Source of the DNA: CBFHSF01 sp965658445
Lineage (GTDB): Bacteria; Bacteroidota; Bacteroidia; Flavobacteriales; Schleiferiaceae
Direction of reading: 5' to 3'
DNA length: 64,000 bases
NCBI GenBank assembly: GCA_965658445.1
Contig: CBFHSF010000012.1
Location: 24,378-88,377, forward strand
This document shows positions 36,470-44,456 of the stretch, one piece after another. The translations under genes were made by a program, and so were the position numbers. How positions within the stretch are numbered: the first letter of the stretch is position 1; each line of letters opens with the position of its first letter. The notes under the pieces were generated by a model that had not been told where the DNA came from, ran no database searches, and was given only the letters and a program-made list of their open reading frames with translations.

Positions 36470-36912
36470 GGTGGGGACCTGCAACAATCCTAAGAAGGCT
36501 CTTCGCTAGAGTGGAAACTTTATTGAAACGAAACCTGGAGAGAGAGNNNNNNNNNNNNNNNNNNNNNNNNNNNNNNNNNNNNNNNNNNNNNNNNNNNNNN
36601 NNNNNNNNNNNNNNNNNNNNNNNNNNNNNNNNNNNNNNNNNNNNNNGGTGGGGACCTGCAACAATCCTAAGAAGGCTCTTCGCTAGAGTGGAAACTTTAT
36701 TGAAACGAAACCTGGAGAGAGAGGGATTACTCCCTCGCTTCGCTCGGTCGTGATCCCTTGGGTGGGGACCTGCAACAATCCTAAGAAGGCTCTTCGCTAG
36801 AGTGGAAACTTTATTGAAACGAAACCTGGAGAGAGAGGGATTACTCCCTCGCTTCGCTCGGTCGTGATCCCTTGGGTGGGGACCTGCAACAATCCTAAGA
36901 AGGCTCTTCGCT
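36470..36912. repeat. 114-bp tandem repeat carrying tRNA-Ser 3'-end fragments, with scaffold gap
   Basis: Two full 114-bp copies (36647-36760 and 36761-36874) are followed by a 38-nt partial copy (36875-36912). A 77-nt partial copy (36470-36546) precedes a 100-N gap (36547-36646); the 77 nt on either side of the gap are identical, so copy number is unresolved. Each unit contains GCAACAATCCTAAGAAGGC, the inverse of 36996-37014 just beyond the tRNA, and GGAGAGAGAGGGATT (36714-36728, 36828-36842), identical to the tRNA-Ser 3' end at 37015-37029. That is followed by a 35-nt imperfect palindrome (36723-36757, 36837-36871) centred on CGCTTCGCTCGG. No protein is plausibly encoded. Confidence 0.88.
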
Positions 36913-36971
36913 GCGCTCAGGTTTTTTCGTCCAAAAACTTTACTGAAGCGAGCTTCGTAAAGTTTTTTAAC

Positions 36972-37000
36972 AAAAAAAGGCTTCCAAAATTGGAAGCCTT
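36972..37000 (-). terminator. tRNA-Ser terminator
   Basis: On the minus strand: AAGGCTTCCA, short loop, TGGAAGCCTT continuing into a run of T. It starts 14 nt after the tRNA 3' end. A second, longer hairpin (36933-36968, arms AAAAACTTTAC/GTAAAGTTTTT around GAAGC/GCTTC with one bulge) lies just beyond and may act as a backup. Confidence 0.88.
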
Positions 37001-37013
37001 CTTAGGATTGTTG

Positions 37014-37098
37014 CGGAGAGAGAGGGATTCGAACCCCCGGACCTGTTACAGTCGCTGGTTTTCAAGACCAGTGCATTCGACCACTCTGCCATCTCTCC
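37014..37098 (-). tRNA. tRNA-Ser (anticodon TGA)
   Basis: An 85-nt tRNA with 7-bp acceptor GGAGAGA/TCTCTCC, discriminator G, a long variable arm typical of serine tRNAs, T-loop GTTCGAATC and anticodon loop CTTGAAA with TGA at the anticodon. The CCA tail is not encoded. It has a canonical promoter at 37114-37143 and a strong terminator at 36972-37000. Its 3' end is the source of fragments in the tandem repeat at 36470-36912. Confidence 0.95.
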
Positions 37099-37113
37099 TG
37101 TCGTTTGCGGGGG

Positions 37114-37143
37114 CAAAAGTAAACATTTTTGGAGTCGAGGCAA
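37114..37143 (-). promoter_or_regulatory. Canonical Bacteroidota promoter of tRNA-Ser
   Basis: On the minus strand TTG (37143-37141), a 19-nt spacer, then TACTTTTG (37121-37114). This fits the TTG-N19-TAnnTTTG consensus exactly. The box ends 15 nt before the tRNA 5' end (37098). Confidence 0.85.
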
Positions 37144-37274
37144 GCATATTGAGAGATTTTTGAAGAAAAAAATGAATGGGCCTTGTGGCACAATATAGGC
37201 TTTTGAATGGGGTCGATTTGTTTCCGATTTTGAAGTGTTTGAGAATCAATTCAGTGGAGAAATCAATTCACAAC

Positions 37275-37475
37275 AAAACGCTCGGTCCTTGGACCCGGGA
37301 GTTAGCAGGCGCTCATGCACTGATCAACATGAATGGTCGTTCCGTGGATTGCCGTTACACTCCCGAAAACAAAGAAGCTATTTACCAAACAAGAATACAC
37401 TCTACTCACGTATTGGGCCAGGCCATAGAAGGCTTAGACAATCCGCCCTCTGTCTGGCTCAATTCTTCCAATTGA
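37275..37475 (+). pseudogene. Internal fragment of a TIGR01777-type NAD(P) epimerase
   Basis: About 66 codons read KTLGPWTREL, then ALINMNGRSVDCRYTPENK, then TRIHSTHVLGQAIE and NPPSVWLNSS. This is the signature region of the TIGR01777/YfcH epimerase family (INLxGxSVxxRYTxENK...SR...T..L...I). The N-terminal Rossmann GxxGFxG part and everything after WLNSS are absent. The upstream frame to 37176 does not look like the family. It is therefore a double-truncated remnant. Its right edge abuts another gene remnant at about 37465-37475, beside tRNA-Ser and the repeat array. Confidence 0.75.
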
Positions 37476-37591
37476 GAATACAATTGATCGCGAATCTGCT
37501 CGTAACTCAAGTCCTGTCCCGTAGAAGAGAAATTGCAGATAACGAAAAACAAAAGCGCTAAAATGGAGGTTTTTTGGAAGATAAGGAGCAA
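37464..37591 (-). pseudogene. Possible 5' remnant of a secreted-protein gene
   Basis: From TTG 37591 the frame encodes LLIFQKTSILALLFFVICNFSSTGQ, which looks like a Bacteroidota signal peptide with cleavage before Gln or Asp (split here: FQKTSILALLFFVIC, NFSSTGQD). A helical start follows (LSYEQIRDQLYSQLEEL). Beyond about 37464 the frame is antisense to the epimerase remnant and ends at 37406. There is no ATG and an in-frame stop lies just upstream. I read it as a truncated gene start; a chance frame is also possible. The rest of 37099-37720 holds only the tRNA promoter and a weak -7-like TATCTTAG at about 37693. Confidence 0.35.
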
Positions 37592-37720
37592 GTTTTGGTG
37601 GTTCGGTTTACCTCAAAATAACAATCCGGATTTACATAGAGGAATAAGGCTATGGGTTTACTGCAAACCAAATGACTACATTTTTCGTTTTCTTATCTTA
37701 GCACCCAAAGAAAACATGTC

Positions 37721-39250
37721 ATGAAAAAGCTCTTCACACTCCTTTTCCTCCTCATATTCGGGGTAGTGGGTACTGCAAAAACACTGGATCTCGCGGTCTT
37801 TTACGGTACTTTCTACACACCAGAACGTGGAACCTACGTTGAAACTTATTTTTCTCTCAATCCACAATCAGTGATTTTCACATCTGCGGAAGATGGGTTT
37901 TCTGGGCAAGTGGACGTCGTAGTTTCACTAGACGACAACGGAAGCATAGTGGCTGCTGAGCATTTTATCATCACCCTTCCCAAAGTAACGGATACCTTGG
38001 AATACTTCGCAGATATCGTTCAGCAAGTAAGATTGGTAGCCAAGCCGGGAAAGTACACTTTGAGACTTCAGGTAGCGGACATGGCCAGTAAAGGAGAACC
38101 TTACGAATTGTTTCAAGCCTTTGAGGTTTCTCACGAAACCGATAAAGTATCCTTGTCTGACATTCAAATTATTGATCGTTACTTTAAGACAGAGGCCGCC
38201 AATGAGATGACCAAAAGCGGAATGGTGCTCGTGCCTTTGGTTCCCAGGGGAGAATACTTTTTACCAGAAGACTTTAAAGAGTTGACTTTTTACACCGAAG
38301 CCTACAACTCCAAAACCTTGGGAGATTCTGCTCGCTTTTTGATCAAGTATTATTTGGAAGACTTCAACACCGGAAAGATTTTGTACACCTACGGAGGAGC
38401 GCAAAAGAAATCTCCACAAGAAGTGATTCCCGTCCTCAATACCTTCAATATCTCCAAATTAAAGTCCGGACAGTATGCTTTGAATGTGGAGGTGGTTTCA
38501 GCTGACAATAAAATCTTGGATTACAAGCGTTTGACCTTTTACCGTTCCAATCCAACGGAGGATATTCGTAGCTTTAACTTCGCCAACATCACCGCAGATA
38601 ATTACAATTTCCTAGACGGCTGGACTTTGGATTCTGCCGATCTCTACCTAAACTGTATTTACCCCATTTCTGATTACCAAGAAAGACGCATCGCCAAGAC
38701 ACAGCTCGAAGCGGGTGATCTGGAATTGATGAAGAGATTTTTTGTAGGATTCTGGTCCAAGCGTTCACCAGACCAACCCTATGAAACATGGAAGGAGTAC
38801 TGGAAGGTTGTAGAATATGTAGACGCTTCTTTTGGAACCATAAACACACCTGGATACAGAACAGACTTGGGTAGAGTTTACCTTCAATACGGTGCCCCCA
38901 ATCAGATCGACAGAGTGGACTCAGATCCTCGCGCATATCCCTACCAGATTTGGCAGTATAATGAGTTGAATTCGCCCTCTACCTCGCCTCAAGTGAACAA
39001 GGTGTTTGTGTTTGCCAATTTTGAGATTGGATCCAAGTTTTACGAGCTGCTCCATTCGGATGCGCGAGAGGAACGATTCAATCCAAGATGGAGATTACAG
39101 CTTCAGCAAAGAGATGTCAACTCTGCGGATCCTTACAATACCGGAATCGAAGAGAGAGATTACATGGGTTCGAAATTGCAGAACAACATGATTATCAATT
39201 CGGGTAACGCGCAAAATACCAATAGAAATTACGGTACCTCGGGCAGGTAA
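37721..39250 (+). CDS. GWxTD domain-containing protein
   Basis: A 509-aa exported protein with signal peptide (KKLFTLLFLLIFGVVGTAKT). The N-terminal two thirds are beta-rich. The C-terminal GWxTD domain (about residues 350-480) has the marker TPGYRTDLGRVYLQYGAPNQ, matching the family consensus G-W/Y-x-T-D-x-G-R-x-Y-x-x-Y-G-x-P, followed by YPYQIWQYNELN and NKVFVFANF. The family is widespread in Bacteroidota and Acidobacteria and has no known function. A glycosyltransferase gene follows 22 nt downstream, but a functional link is not established. Confidence 0.88.
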   Translation: MKKLFTLLFLLIFGVVGTAKTLDLAVFYGTFYTPERGTYVETYFSLNPQSVIFTSAEDGFSGQVDVVVSLDDNGSIVAAEHFIITLPKVTDTLEYFADIVQQVRLVAKPGKYTLRLQVADMASKGEPYELFQAFEVSHETDKVSLSDIQIIDRYFKTEAANEMTKSGMVLVPLVPRGEYFLPEDFKELTFYTEAYNSKTLGDSARFLIKYYLEDFNTGKILYTYGGAQKKSPQEVIPVLNTFNISKLKSGQYALNVEVVSADNKILDYKRLTFYRSNPTEDIRSFNFANITADNYNFLDGWTLDSADLYLNCIYPISDYQERRIAKTQLEAGDLELMKRFFVGFWSKRSPDQPYETWKEYWKVVEYVDASFGTINTPGYRTDLGRVYLQYGAPNQIDRVDSDPRAYPYQIWQYNELNSPSTSPQVNKVFVFANFEIGSKFYELLHSDAREERFNPRWRLQLQQRDVNSADPYNTGIEERDYMGSKLQNNMIINSGNAQNTNRNYGTSGR

Positions 39251-39272
39251 TGTATTTTAGCGGCCAAATTCA

Positions 39273-40313
39273 ATGTCCTTGAAAAAGCTTTCTGTTGCCA
39301 TTCTCAATTGGAATGGGGTAGCGCTTCTCGAGCGCTTTATTCCCAAAGTACTTTCCACTTGCCCCGACTGGGCCGAGGTTGTCGTTATTGACAATGCCAG
39401 TACAGATGATTCCGTGGAATGGCTAAAGCAAAATGCGCCTCAGGTCAAGCTCATTCAAAATTCAAAAAACACAGGGTATGCCGGCGGTTACAACAATGGT
39501 TTGCATTCTTTAGAGACCGAGTACTGGGTCTTGCTAAACAGCGACGTAGAAGTTTCTGAGGGTTGGTTAGAGCCGATTTTAGAGGCTTTTGAATCCAATC
39601 CCTCCATGGCAGCCTGTCAGCCAAAAATCAAGGATTTAAAGAATCCTTCTCGTTTTGAGTACGCCGGTGCCTCGGGAGGGTTTATGGACTACCTTGGGTA
39701 CCCGTTCAACCGAGGACGTTTGTTCTTTACGGAAGAAGAAGACAACGGTCAGTACAACGATCCCATTGAGGTTTTTTGGGCCACGGGTTGTTGCCTTTGT
39801 ATTCGAAGTAAGGTTTTTAGGGAAATGGAAGGATTTGACGAGTCCTTCTTCGCCCATATGGAAGAAATTGATTTGTGTTGGAGAATGCGCATAAAGGGGC
39901 ATTCCATTCAGGTGATTCCCGCTAGCGAGGTTTACCATTTAGGGGGAGGAACTTTGGATACACAGAGCACTCATAAGACCTTTCTCAATTTCAGAAACAA
40001 TCTCTATTTGCTGACCAAGAACTTGCCACAGGGGCAGCTCTTTGGTTTGATTTTTATTCGAATGATTTTGGATGGAATTGCCGCCATCAATTTTGTTTTG
40101 GCTCGCAAGCCGCAGCATTTATTGGCCATCCTCAAAGCACACTTTGCCTTCTATGGCAATTTCAATCGTTTGATGAAATACAGGATTATCCATAAAAACT
40201 CCGCTAAAATTTCTTCCTTTCCGGGTGTTTACAAAGGATCGGTGGTTTGGGCGTATTTTGGAAAAAAGCAGAAGTATTTTTCCGAATTATCACATAGACT
40301 ATTTACGAAGTAA
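39273..40313 (+). CDS. Family 2 glycosyltransferase
   Basis: A 346-aa GT-A fold enzyme. Motifs: AILNWNGVALLERF (residues 9-22), VVVIDNASTDDSVEWL, NTGYAGGYNNGL, the metal-binding DxD-like LLNSDVEVSEGWLEP, and the acceptor region FFAHMEEIDLCWRMR. This is the rhamnosyltransferase-like GT2 subgroup that adds sugars to cell-surface polysaccharides in the cytoplasm. It follows the GWxTD gene by 22 nt and its last 15 nt overlap aroQ on the other strand. No polysaccharide cluster is around it. Confidence 0.9.
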   Translation: MSLKKLSVAILNWNGVALLERFIPKVLSTCPDWAEVVVIDNASTDDSVEWLKQNAPQVKLIQNSKNTGYAGGYNNGLHSLETEYWVLLNSDVEVSEGWLEPILEAFESNPSMAACQPKIKDLKNPSRFEYAGASGGFMDYLGYPFNRGRLFFTEEEDNGQYNDPIEVFWATGCCLCIRSKVFREMEGFDESFFAHMEEIDLCWRMRIKGHSIQVIPASEVYHLGGGTLDTQSTHKTFLNFRNNLYLLTKNLPQGQLFGLIFIRMILDGIAAINFVLARKPQHLLAILKAHFAFYGNFNRLMKYRIIHKNSAKISSFPGVYKGSVVWAYFGKKQKYFSELSHRLFTK

Positions 40314-40727
40314 TCTCTTCGCTGCTTCCATTCCCAAGGCATAGCTTTCCCAACCCATTCCAGAAATGGACACTTTGCAATGGGCACCCAACAGACTTAC
40401 ATGTCTAAAACTCTCTCTTGCAAAAATATTGGACATGTGAATTTCGATGACGGGAATGGGACAGGCCGCAACGGCGTCGGCAATAACCACAGAAGTATGA
40501 GTGTATCCTCCCGCATTGATGAGCAAGGCGTCTTGTGTTTTGCCCCACTTTTGAATCTGTGTAACGAGTTCCCCTTCTAAATTACTTTGGAAAAACGCAA
40601 GGGAGACGTCCGCGAATTCTTGGGAGAGTGCATTCTCAATATCACGTAAAGTCCTATGACCATATACTTCGGGTTCCCTTGTTCCAAGGGCGTTGAGGTT
40701 GGCTCCGTTGATAATTCCGATTTTCAC
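40299..40727 (-). CDS. aroQ: Type II 3-dehydroquinate dehydratase AroQ
   Basis: A 142-aa small dehydratase of the shikimate pathway, turning 3-dehydroquinate into 3-dehydroshikimate. Motifs: IINGANLNALGTREPEVYG at the N-terminus (catalytic Arg and Tyr), LINAGGYTHTSV in the middle and VIEIHMSNIFARE with the catalytic His. It is a dodecameric enzyme in the family. The start codon is GTG 40727, embedded in the palindrome CACAGTACTGTG (40725-40736). It is divergent from xerD and converges on the glycosyltransferase with a 15-nt overlap. Confidence 0.94.
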   Translation of the reverse strand: MKIGIINGANLNALGTREPEVYGHRTLRDIENALSQEFADVSLAFFQSNLEGELVTQIQKWGKTQDALLINAGGYTHTSVVIADAVAACPIPVIEIHMSNIFARESFRHVSLLGAHCKVSISGMGWESYALGMEAAKRLLRK

Positions 40728-40786
40728 AGTACTGTGTTTTTAGATGAGGTACAGATACAAAGGTAAAACCCTTTTGCTTACCTTCG
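40725..40786. promoter_or_regulatory. Divergent aroQ/xerD promoter region
   Basis: Minus-strand TACCTTTG at 40765-40758 is a perfect -7 box for aroQ (31-nt leader). Plus-strand TACCTTCG at 40779-40786 is a one-mismatch box for xerD, ending five bases before its ATG. The boxes form an inverted repeat CAAAGGTAA/TTACCTTCG. A 12-bp perfect palindrome CACAGTACTGTG (40725-40736) covers the aroQ GTG start and could be an operator or RNA hairpin. Confidence 0.6.
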
Positions 40787-40791
40787 ACACC

Positions 40792-41700
40792 ATGAGTTGG
40801 TCAGGACATTTAGCTGATTTTAAGGCCCATTGTAAGTTGGAAAGAGGGCTTTCTGACAACACTGTTTCTAGCTACCAACGAGACCTTCAAAAACTCGTAG
40901 AATACGCTTCGGAAATAAGCCTTTCGGCGGAAGCCATTTCTACCCAAGACATCCGTGAATTTCTATATCAATTACAAAAGACCCAGCTCAGTGAACGCAG
41001 TCAAGCTCGATGTGTGAGCTCCTTGCGAAGGTTTTTTACGTTTTTGGTACATACGGACGTAAGGAAGGACGACCCTACAGAACTCATTCAAAGTCCAAAG
41101 CTCCCAACTTACCTTCCCGATACGCTCTCTGAATCCGAGATGGATTCATTGATTGAAATCATAGATCGCAGTACAGATCACGGTTTCAGGAATGTGGTTC
41201 TCTTGGAGACGCTTTATGGTTGTGGTCTTCGCGTCAGTGAACTCATCAATCTAAAACTCTCTTCAATTTTCTGGGATGAGCAGATGATTAAGGTCATAGG
41301 GAAGGGAAACAAAGAGAGATGGGTGCCCATTCATCAAAGAGCCTTAAAACTCCTAAGATTGTATTTGGACTCTGTACGTGCACAGGGCGAAATTGCATCA
41401 GGCCATGAAGACTATGTCTTTCTCAACAGAAGAGGAAAGCACCTGAGTCGCGTTATGGTTTTTTACATTATTAAGGATGCGGCAAGAGATGCAGGCATTC
41501 ACAAAAAAGTTAGCCCTCACACCTTTAGACATTCTTTTGCTACGCATTTAGTGCAAAGAGGTGCAGACCTTAGGGCGGTTCAAGAAATGCTAGGTCACGC
41601 AAGTATTTTAACCACTGAAGTATATACTCACCTCAATGAGGAGGATTTAAAAAAGGGCATTCAAGCCCTTTCTAAAATTCCCGTTCGGGGAAGTATTTAA
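40792..41700 (+). CDS. xerD: Tyrosine recombinase XerD
   Basis: A 302-aa site-specific recombinase for chromosome dimer resolution. N-terminal SAM-like core-binding domain (residues 1-90, KLERGLSDNTVSSYQRDLQ) and C-terminal catalytic domain with Arg in YGCGLRVSELINL, Lys in VIGKGNKERWVP, HxxR in SPHTFRHSFATHL, His in MLGHASILTT and nucleophile Tyr in EVYTHL. The start is ATG 40792 (SWSGHLADFKAH); the ATG at 40744 lies upstream of the promoter box. The length and motifs are of housekeeping Xer, not of an integron or phage integrase. Confidence 0.93.
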   Translation: MSWSGHLADFKAHCKLERGLSDNTVSSYQRDLQKLVEYASEISLSAEAISTQDIREFLYQLQKTQLSERSQARCVSSLRRFFTFLVHTDVRKDDPTELIQSPKLPTYLPDTLSESEMDSLIEIIDRSTDHGFRNVVLLETLYGCGLRVSELINLKLSSIFWDEQMIKVIGKGNKERWVPIHQRALKLLRLYLDSVRAQGEIASGHEDYVFLNRRGKHLSRVMVFYIIKDAARDAGIHKKVSPHTFRHSFATHLVQRGADLRAVQEMLGHASILTTEVYTHLNEEDLKKGIQALSKIPVRGSI

Positions 41701-41714
41701 ATAAAATCTTTCGT

Positions 41715-42827
41715 TTACCAGCCAAAGCGATATTGAATACCGGTTAACAAGAAGTGCTGCGCGCCGTTGATTCCGTATTCACCTCTTACCATAAACTGAG
41801 GGTTTAACTGGTAGTTGAATCCAAATTGGAAGGTAAAGGGTTGGAGCAATTCTTTTTTAATGAGGTAATTGATTTGAGTTCCCCATATTTCGTCTTGATT
41901 TTCAAGGAGTCTGTCGTGAATGGGAATTAGGACGGCATTTCCTGTTTGTGCTCTTCTCAAGGCCTCTCTCTGTTCTGGCGTTCTGTCGGCTACAGGAATG
42001 TCTTCAATCTCAGCAATGGTCACTTTGTTAGAAGTAATTTTATTGTCCATGCCATTAACCACCTGGCCTTCCAGTTGAGGCAAAGCTTCCCTCAGAGTAA
42101 TGGTTCCCGTGTTGGGCTCAGAAGTAACAAAATCTCTATACATAAGTCCCACGTAAAAGGCAAAGGCTTGGTCATTGATCATTCGGAAGTTCTTTCCCAC
42201 ACGTCCAGAAGCCGTTACCACACCCACATCTTGCTTGAGAAGGTCTGTTTTGGTCCAAGACCAGTTTCCATCAAAAGAAATAAAGAAGCCTTCGTAACCA
42301 TATGAGAGTGTGGTTCCAATTCCGTAGGCGATGGCATCAAACTCAACGTCTGATTCAAAATACGGTAGTTGAAGGGCTACCTCACCCGTTGAGTCCCTCC
42401 AGGTGGGTTCCAAGCCCACTTTGGTGCCCCCTTTTACCCATGAGAACAATCCATAGACATTCATAAAAGGAAAAATGTATTGGTCATAGCGGACGTTGAC
42501 ACCTTGAACTTTCGCTTCTGACTTATTAAAATTTAACGTTTGTTCATTGACGTATTCCTCCAAAAACATATTTAAGTCAGACCCTCTGTCATCCCCAATC
42601 CACATCTGAAAATCTACTACGTCAATATTCATCAAGGAGTTGACATAATTGATTCCAAATCCGGAAGGCAATTGCATGTTAGCGCCTGCATCTACCGCCC
42701 GTTGCCCCCAAATGGGGAAGGTATAGGGATACACGGAATCTTTTGGGAGTTCCATGGTTTGGGCAGTTGAGGCAATAGATAGGGTTAGAATGAAGCAAGT
42801 ACAAATTGACGTAATTTTTGAAATCAT
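41715..42827 (-). CDS. Uncharacterised outer-membrane protein
   Basis: A 370-aa protein with signal peptide (ISKITSICTCFILTLSIASTAQ) and beta-barrel-like mature sequence ending HFLLTGIQYRFGW, with terminal aromatic residue. A polar insertion (about residues 255-300, EDIPVADRTPEQREALRRAQ) interrupts the strands and may be an extracellular or periplasmic loop. No named family recognised. It is convergent with xerD, 14 nt apart, and has a perfect -7 box (42850-42857). Confidence 0.68.
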   Translation of the reverse strand: MISKITSICTCFILTLSIASTAQTMELPKDSVYPYTFPIWGQRAVDAGANMQLPSGFGINYVNSLMNIDVVDFQMWIGDDRGSDLNMFLEEYVNEQTLNFNKSEAKVQGVNVRYDQYIFPFMNVYGLFSWVKGGTKVGLEPTWRDSTGEVALQLPYFESDVEFDAIAYGIGTTLSYGYEGFFISFDGNWSWTKTDLLKQDVGVVTASGRVGKNFRMINDQAFAFYVGLMYRDFVTSEPNTGTITLREALPQLEGQVVNGMDNKITSNKVTIAEIEDIPVADRTPEQREALRRAQTGNAVLIPIHDRLLENQDEIWGTQINYLIKKELLQPFTFQFGFNYQLNPQFMVRGEYGINGAQHFLLTGIQYRFGW

Positions 42828-42849
42828 TCTCTTGAGTTTGGTTCAAAAT

Positions 42850-42857
42850 CAAAGGTA
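42850..42857 (-). promoter_or_regulatory. -7 promoter box
   Basis: The minus strand reads TACCTTTG, 22 nt before the ATG at 42827. A TTG on the minus strand at 42877-42875, 17 nt further upstream, may be the -33 element. Confidence 0.62.
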
Positions 42858-42996
42858 AGCAATATATCATTACCCAAAACCATGGTTTAAGCAGTTAATT
42901 CACAATGTATTTTTGAAAAATGTCAATTATTATCCACAGTCAACCGCGTTCTCAAAAGTCAATTCATTACCTTTTTAGCATACAAACAGTCAACGT

Positions 42997-44448
42997 ATGA
43001 AGTTTCTATTACCAGCCATTTGCCTTTGTTTTTTAATGTCCTGTGGGCCTTCAAATCCACAGCCTGTTGATCTTGTGGTAGAGGATGAATTTACCGAACC
43101 CGAAATGGAGGCTCCTATTTCTTTTGACTTAGATTCCATTAAAAGCCGTGGTGTATTGCGCGCAATCGTAGTAAGTGGTCCTACGAGTTTTTTCATTTAC
43201 AAAGGAGAAACTATGGGATATGAATATGAAATGCTTACTCGTTTTGCCGATCACCTAGGGGTAAAGCTGGAGATTGTAGTCGCCAGTAGTTTTTCGGAAT
43301 TGGGAGAGCTTTTGAATTCAGGAGAAGGTGATGTTATAGCCCATGGACTTACCGTGACACAAAACCGACAGAAATACTTTGCTTTTTCCGATTACCTGTA
43401 TTTAACTCATCAAGTGCTGGTTCAGAGAAAGCCCGCAGGTTGGAGGAAATTAAAGCAGCATCAAATAGATCGAGCTCTTATTCACGACCCCATTGAGCTC
43501 ATTGGCGATACGGTTTCCATCAGAAATAACTCCAGCTACATGTCCCGCTTGGTCAATACCATGTCCGAGGTGGGTGGCGACATTTACATTGATACGGCTT
43601 CTGCTGAGCTTTCCACAGATCAACTCATTGCCATGGTGGAATCTGGGGAGATTAAGTACACCATCGCAGATAATACCCTCGCAGAAATCAATGCCAATCA
43701 CTATCCTGATTTGAATGTGAAAACGAGAATGAGCTTTTCTCAACGTGCCTCCTGGGTGGTTAGACTGACCAGTCCAAAGCTAGAAGAAGCGCTCAACGAG
43801 TGGATTGGAGACATGAAAAACAAAACGGAGTACTATGTAATCTTCAACAAGTACTATAAGAACAAACGCTCCTTCAACAGACATTTAGAAAGTGACTATT
43901 ACCTAAACGAAACGGGGGTTCTCAGTCCTTATGACGATTGGATAAAAGAGTATTCCGAAAACCTGCCCTGGGATTGGAAATTACTTGCCAGTCAAGTGTA
44001 TCAAGAATCTCGTTTTGATCCTCACGCGAAGTCTTGGGCCTCTGCGCATGGACTCATGCAGTTAATGCCTGCCACCGCTAGGGAACTTGGCGTTAAAAAC
44101 ACAGCCGATCCAGAGCAAAGCATTGATGCAGGAACTCGTTACTTGAAAAAGCTGTGGAATATGTGGTCAGAAATTCCGGATTCTGTGGAGAGAATCAAGT
44201 TTACTTTGGCCAGTTACAACGCTGGATTTTATCACGTTCAAGACGCGAGAACTTTGGCGGAACTCACCGATAGAGATCCCTTTGTATGGGATGACAACGT
44301 AGAGCTTTGTATGTTGGAATTGACCTATCAGAAAAATTATTCCCGACCGGAAATTAAATATGGTTATGTTCGCGGCCGCGAACCGGTGGCTTACGTAGAA
44401 GACATAATGGATCGCTATAAAGTATACACAAACTTCCTTGAAAATTGA
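42997..44448 (+). CDS. mltF: Membrane-bound lytic murein transglycosylase F (MltF)
   Basis: A 483-aa lipoprotein with signal KFLLPAICLCFLMSC (lipobox Cys16). The first domain (about residues 45-285) is a family 3 solute-binding fold (SRGVLRAIVVSGPTSFFIY, GYEYEMLTRFADHLGV). The second (about 310-480) is an SLT lysozyme-like domain with catalytic Glu in QVYQESRFDPHAK and AHGLMQLMPATARELGV, then AGTRYLKKLW and LASYNAG. It cleaves peptidoglycan glycan strands to anhydro-muropeptides at the outer membrane's inner face. It is followed 8 nt later by an outer-membrane protein gene, probably the same transcript. Confidence 0.93.
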   Translation: MKFLLPAICLCFLMSCGPSNPQPVDLVVEDEFTEPEMEAPISFDLDSIKSRGVLRAIVVSGPTSFFIYKGETMGYEYEMLTRFADHLGVKLEIVVASSFSELGELLNSGEGDVIAHGLTVTQNRQKYFAFSDYLYLTHQVLVQRKPAGWRKLKQHQIDRALIHDPIELIGDTVSIRNNSSYMSRLVNTMSEVGGDIYIDTASAELSTDQLIAMVESGEIKYTIADNTLAEINANHYPDLNVKTRMSFSQRASWVVRLTSPKLEEALNEWIGDMKNKTEYYVIFNKYYKNKRSFNRHLESDYYLNETGVLSPYDDWIKEYSENLPWDWKLLASQVYQESRFDPHAKSWASAHGLMQLMPATARELGVKNTADPEQSIDAGTRYLKKLWNMWSEIPDSVERIKFTLASYNAGFYHVQDARTLAELTDRDPFVWDDNVELCMLELTYQKNYSRPEIKYGYVRGREPVAYVEDIMDRYKVYTNFLEN

Positions 44449-44456
44449 AAATCAAG

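Noticed and set aside
36457..36753. 98-codon open frame across the second N gap
   Set aside because: It is made of the tandem repeat and the N run, repeats itself on both sides of the gap and has no protein-like features.
36470..36912. CRISPR array
   Set aside because: The repeat unit is 114 bp with no unique spacers and no cas genes; the copies are head-to-tail identical.
37235..37561. 108-codon plus-strand frame
   Set aside because: It lies in another frame over the epimerase fragment; its Arg/Ser-rich content is a shadow of that remnant.
40792..41700. Tyrosine recombinase as a mobile-element integrase
   Set aside because: Length, domain order and motifs are those of housekeeping XerD, next to aroQ with no cargo, att repeats or phage genes.
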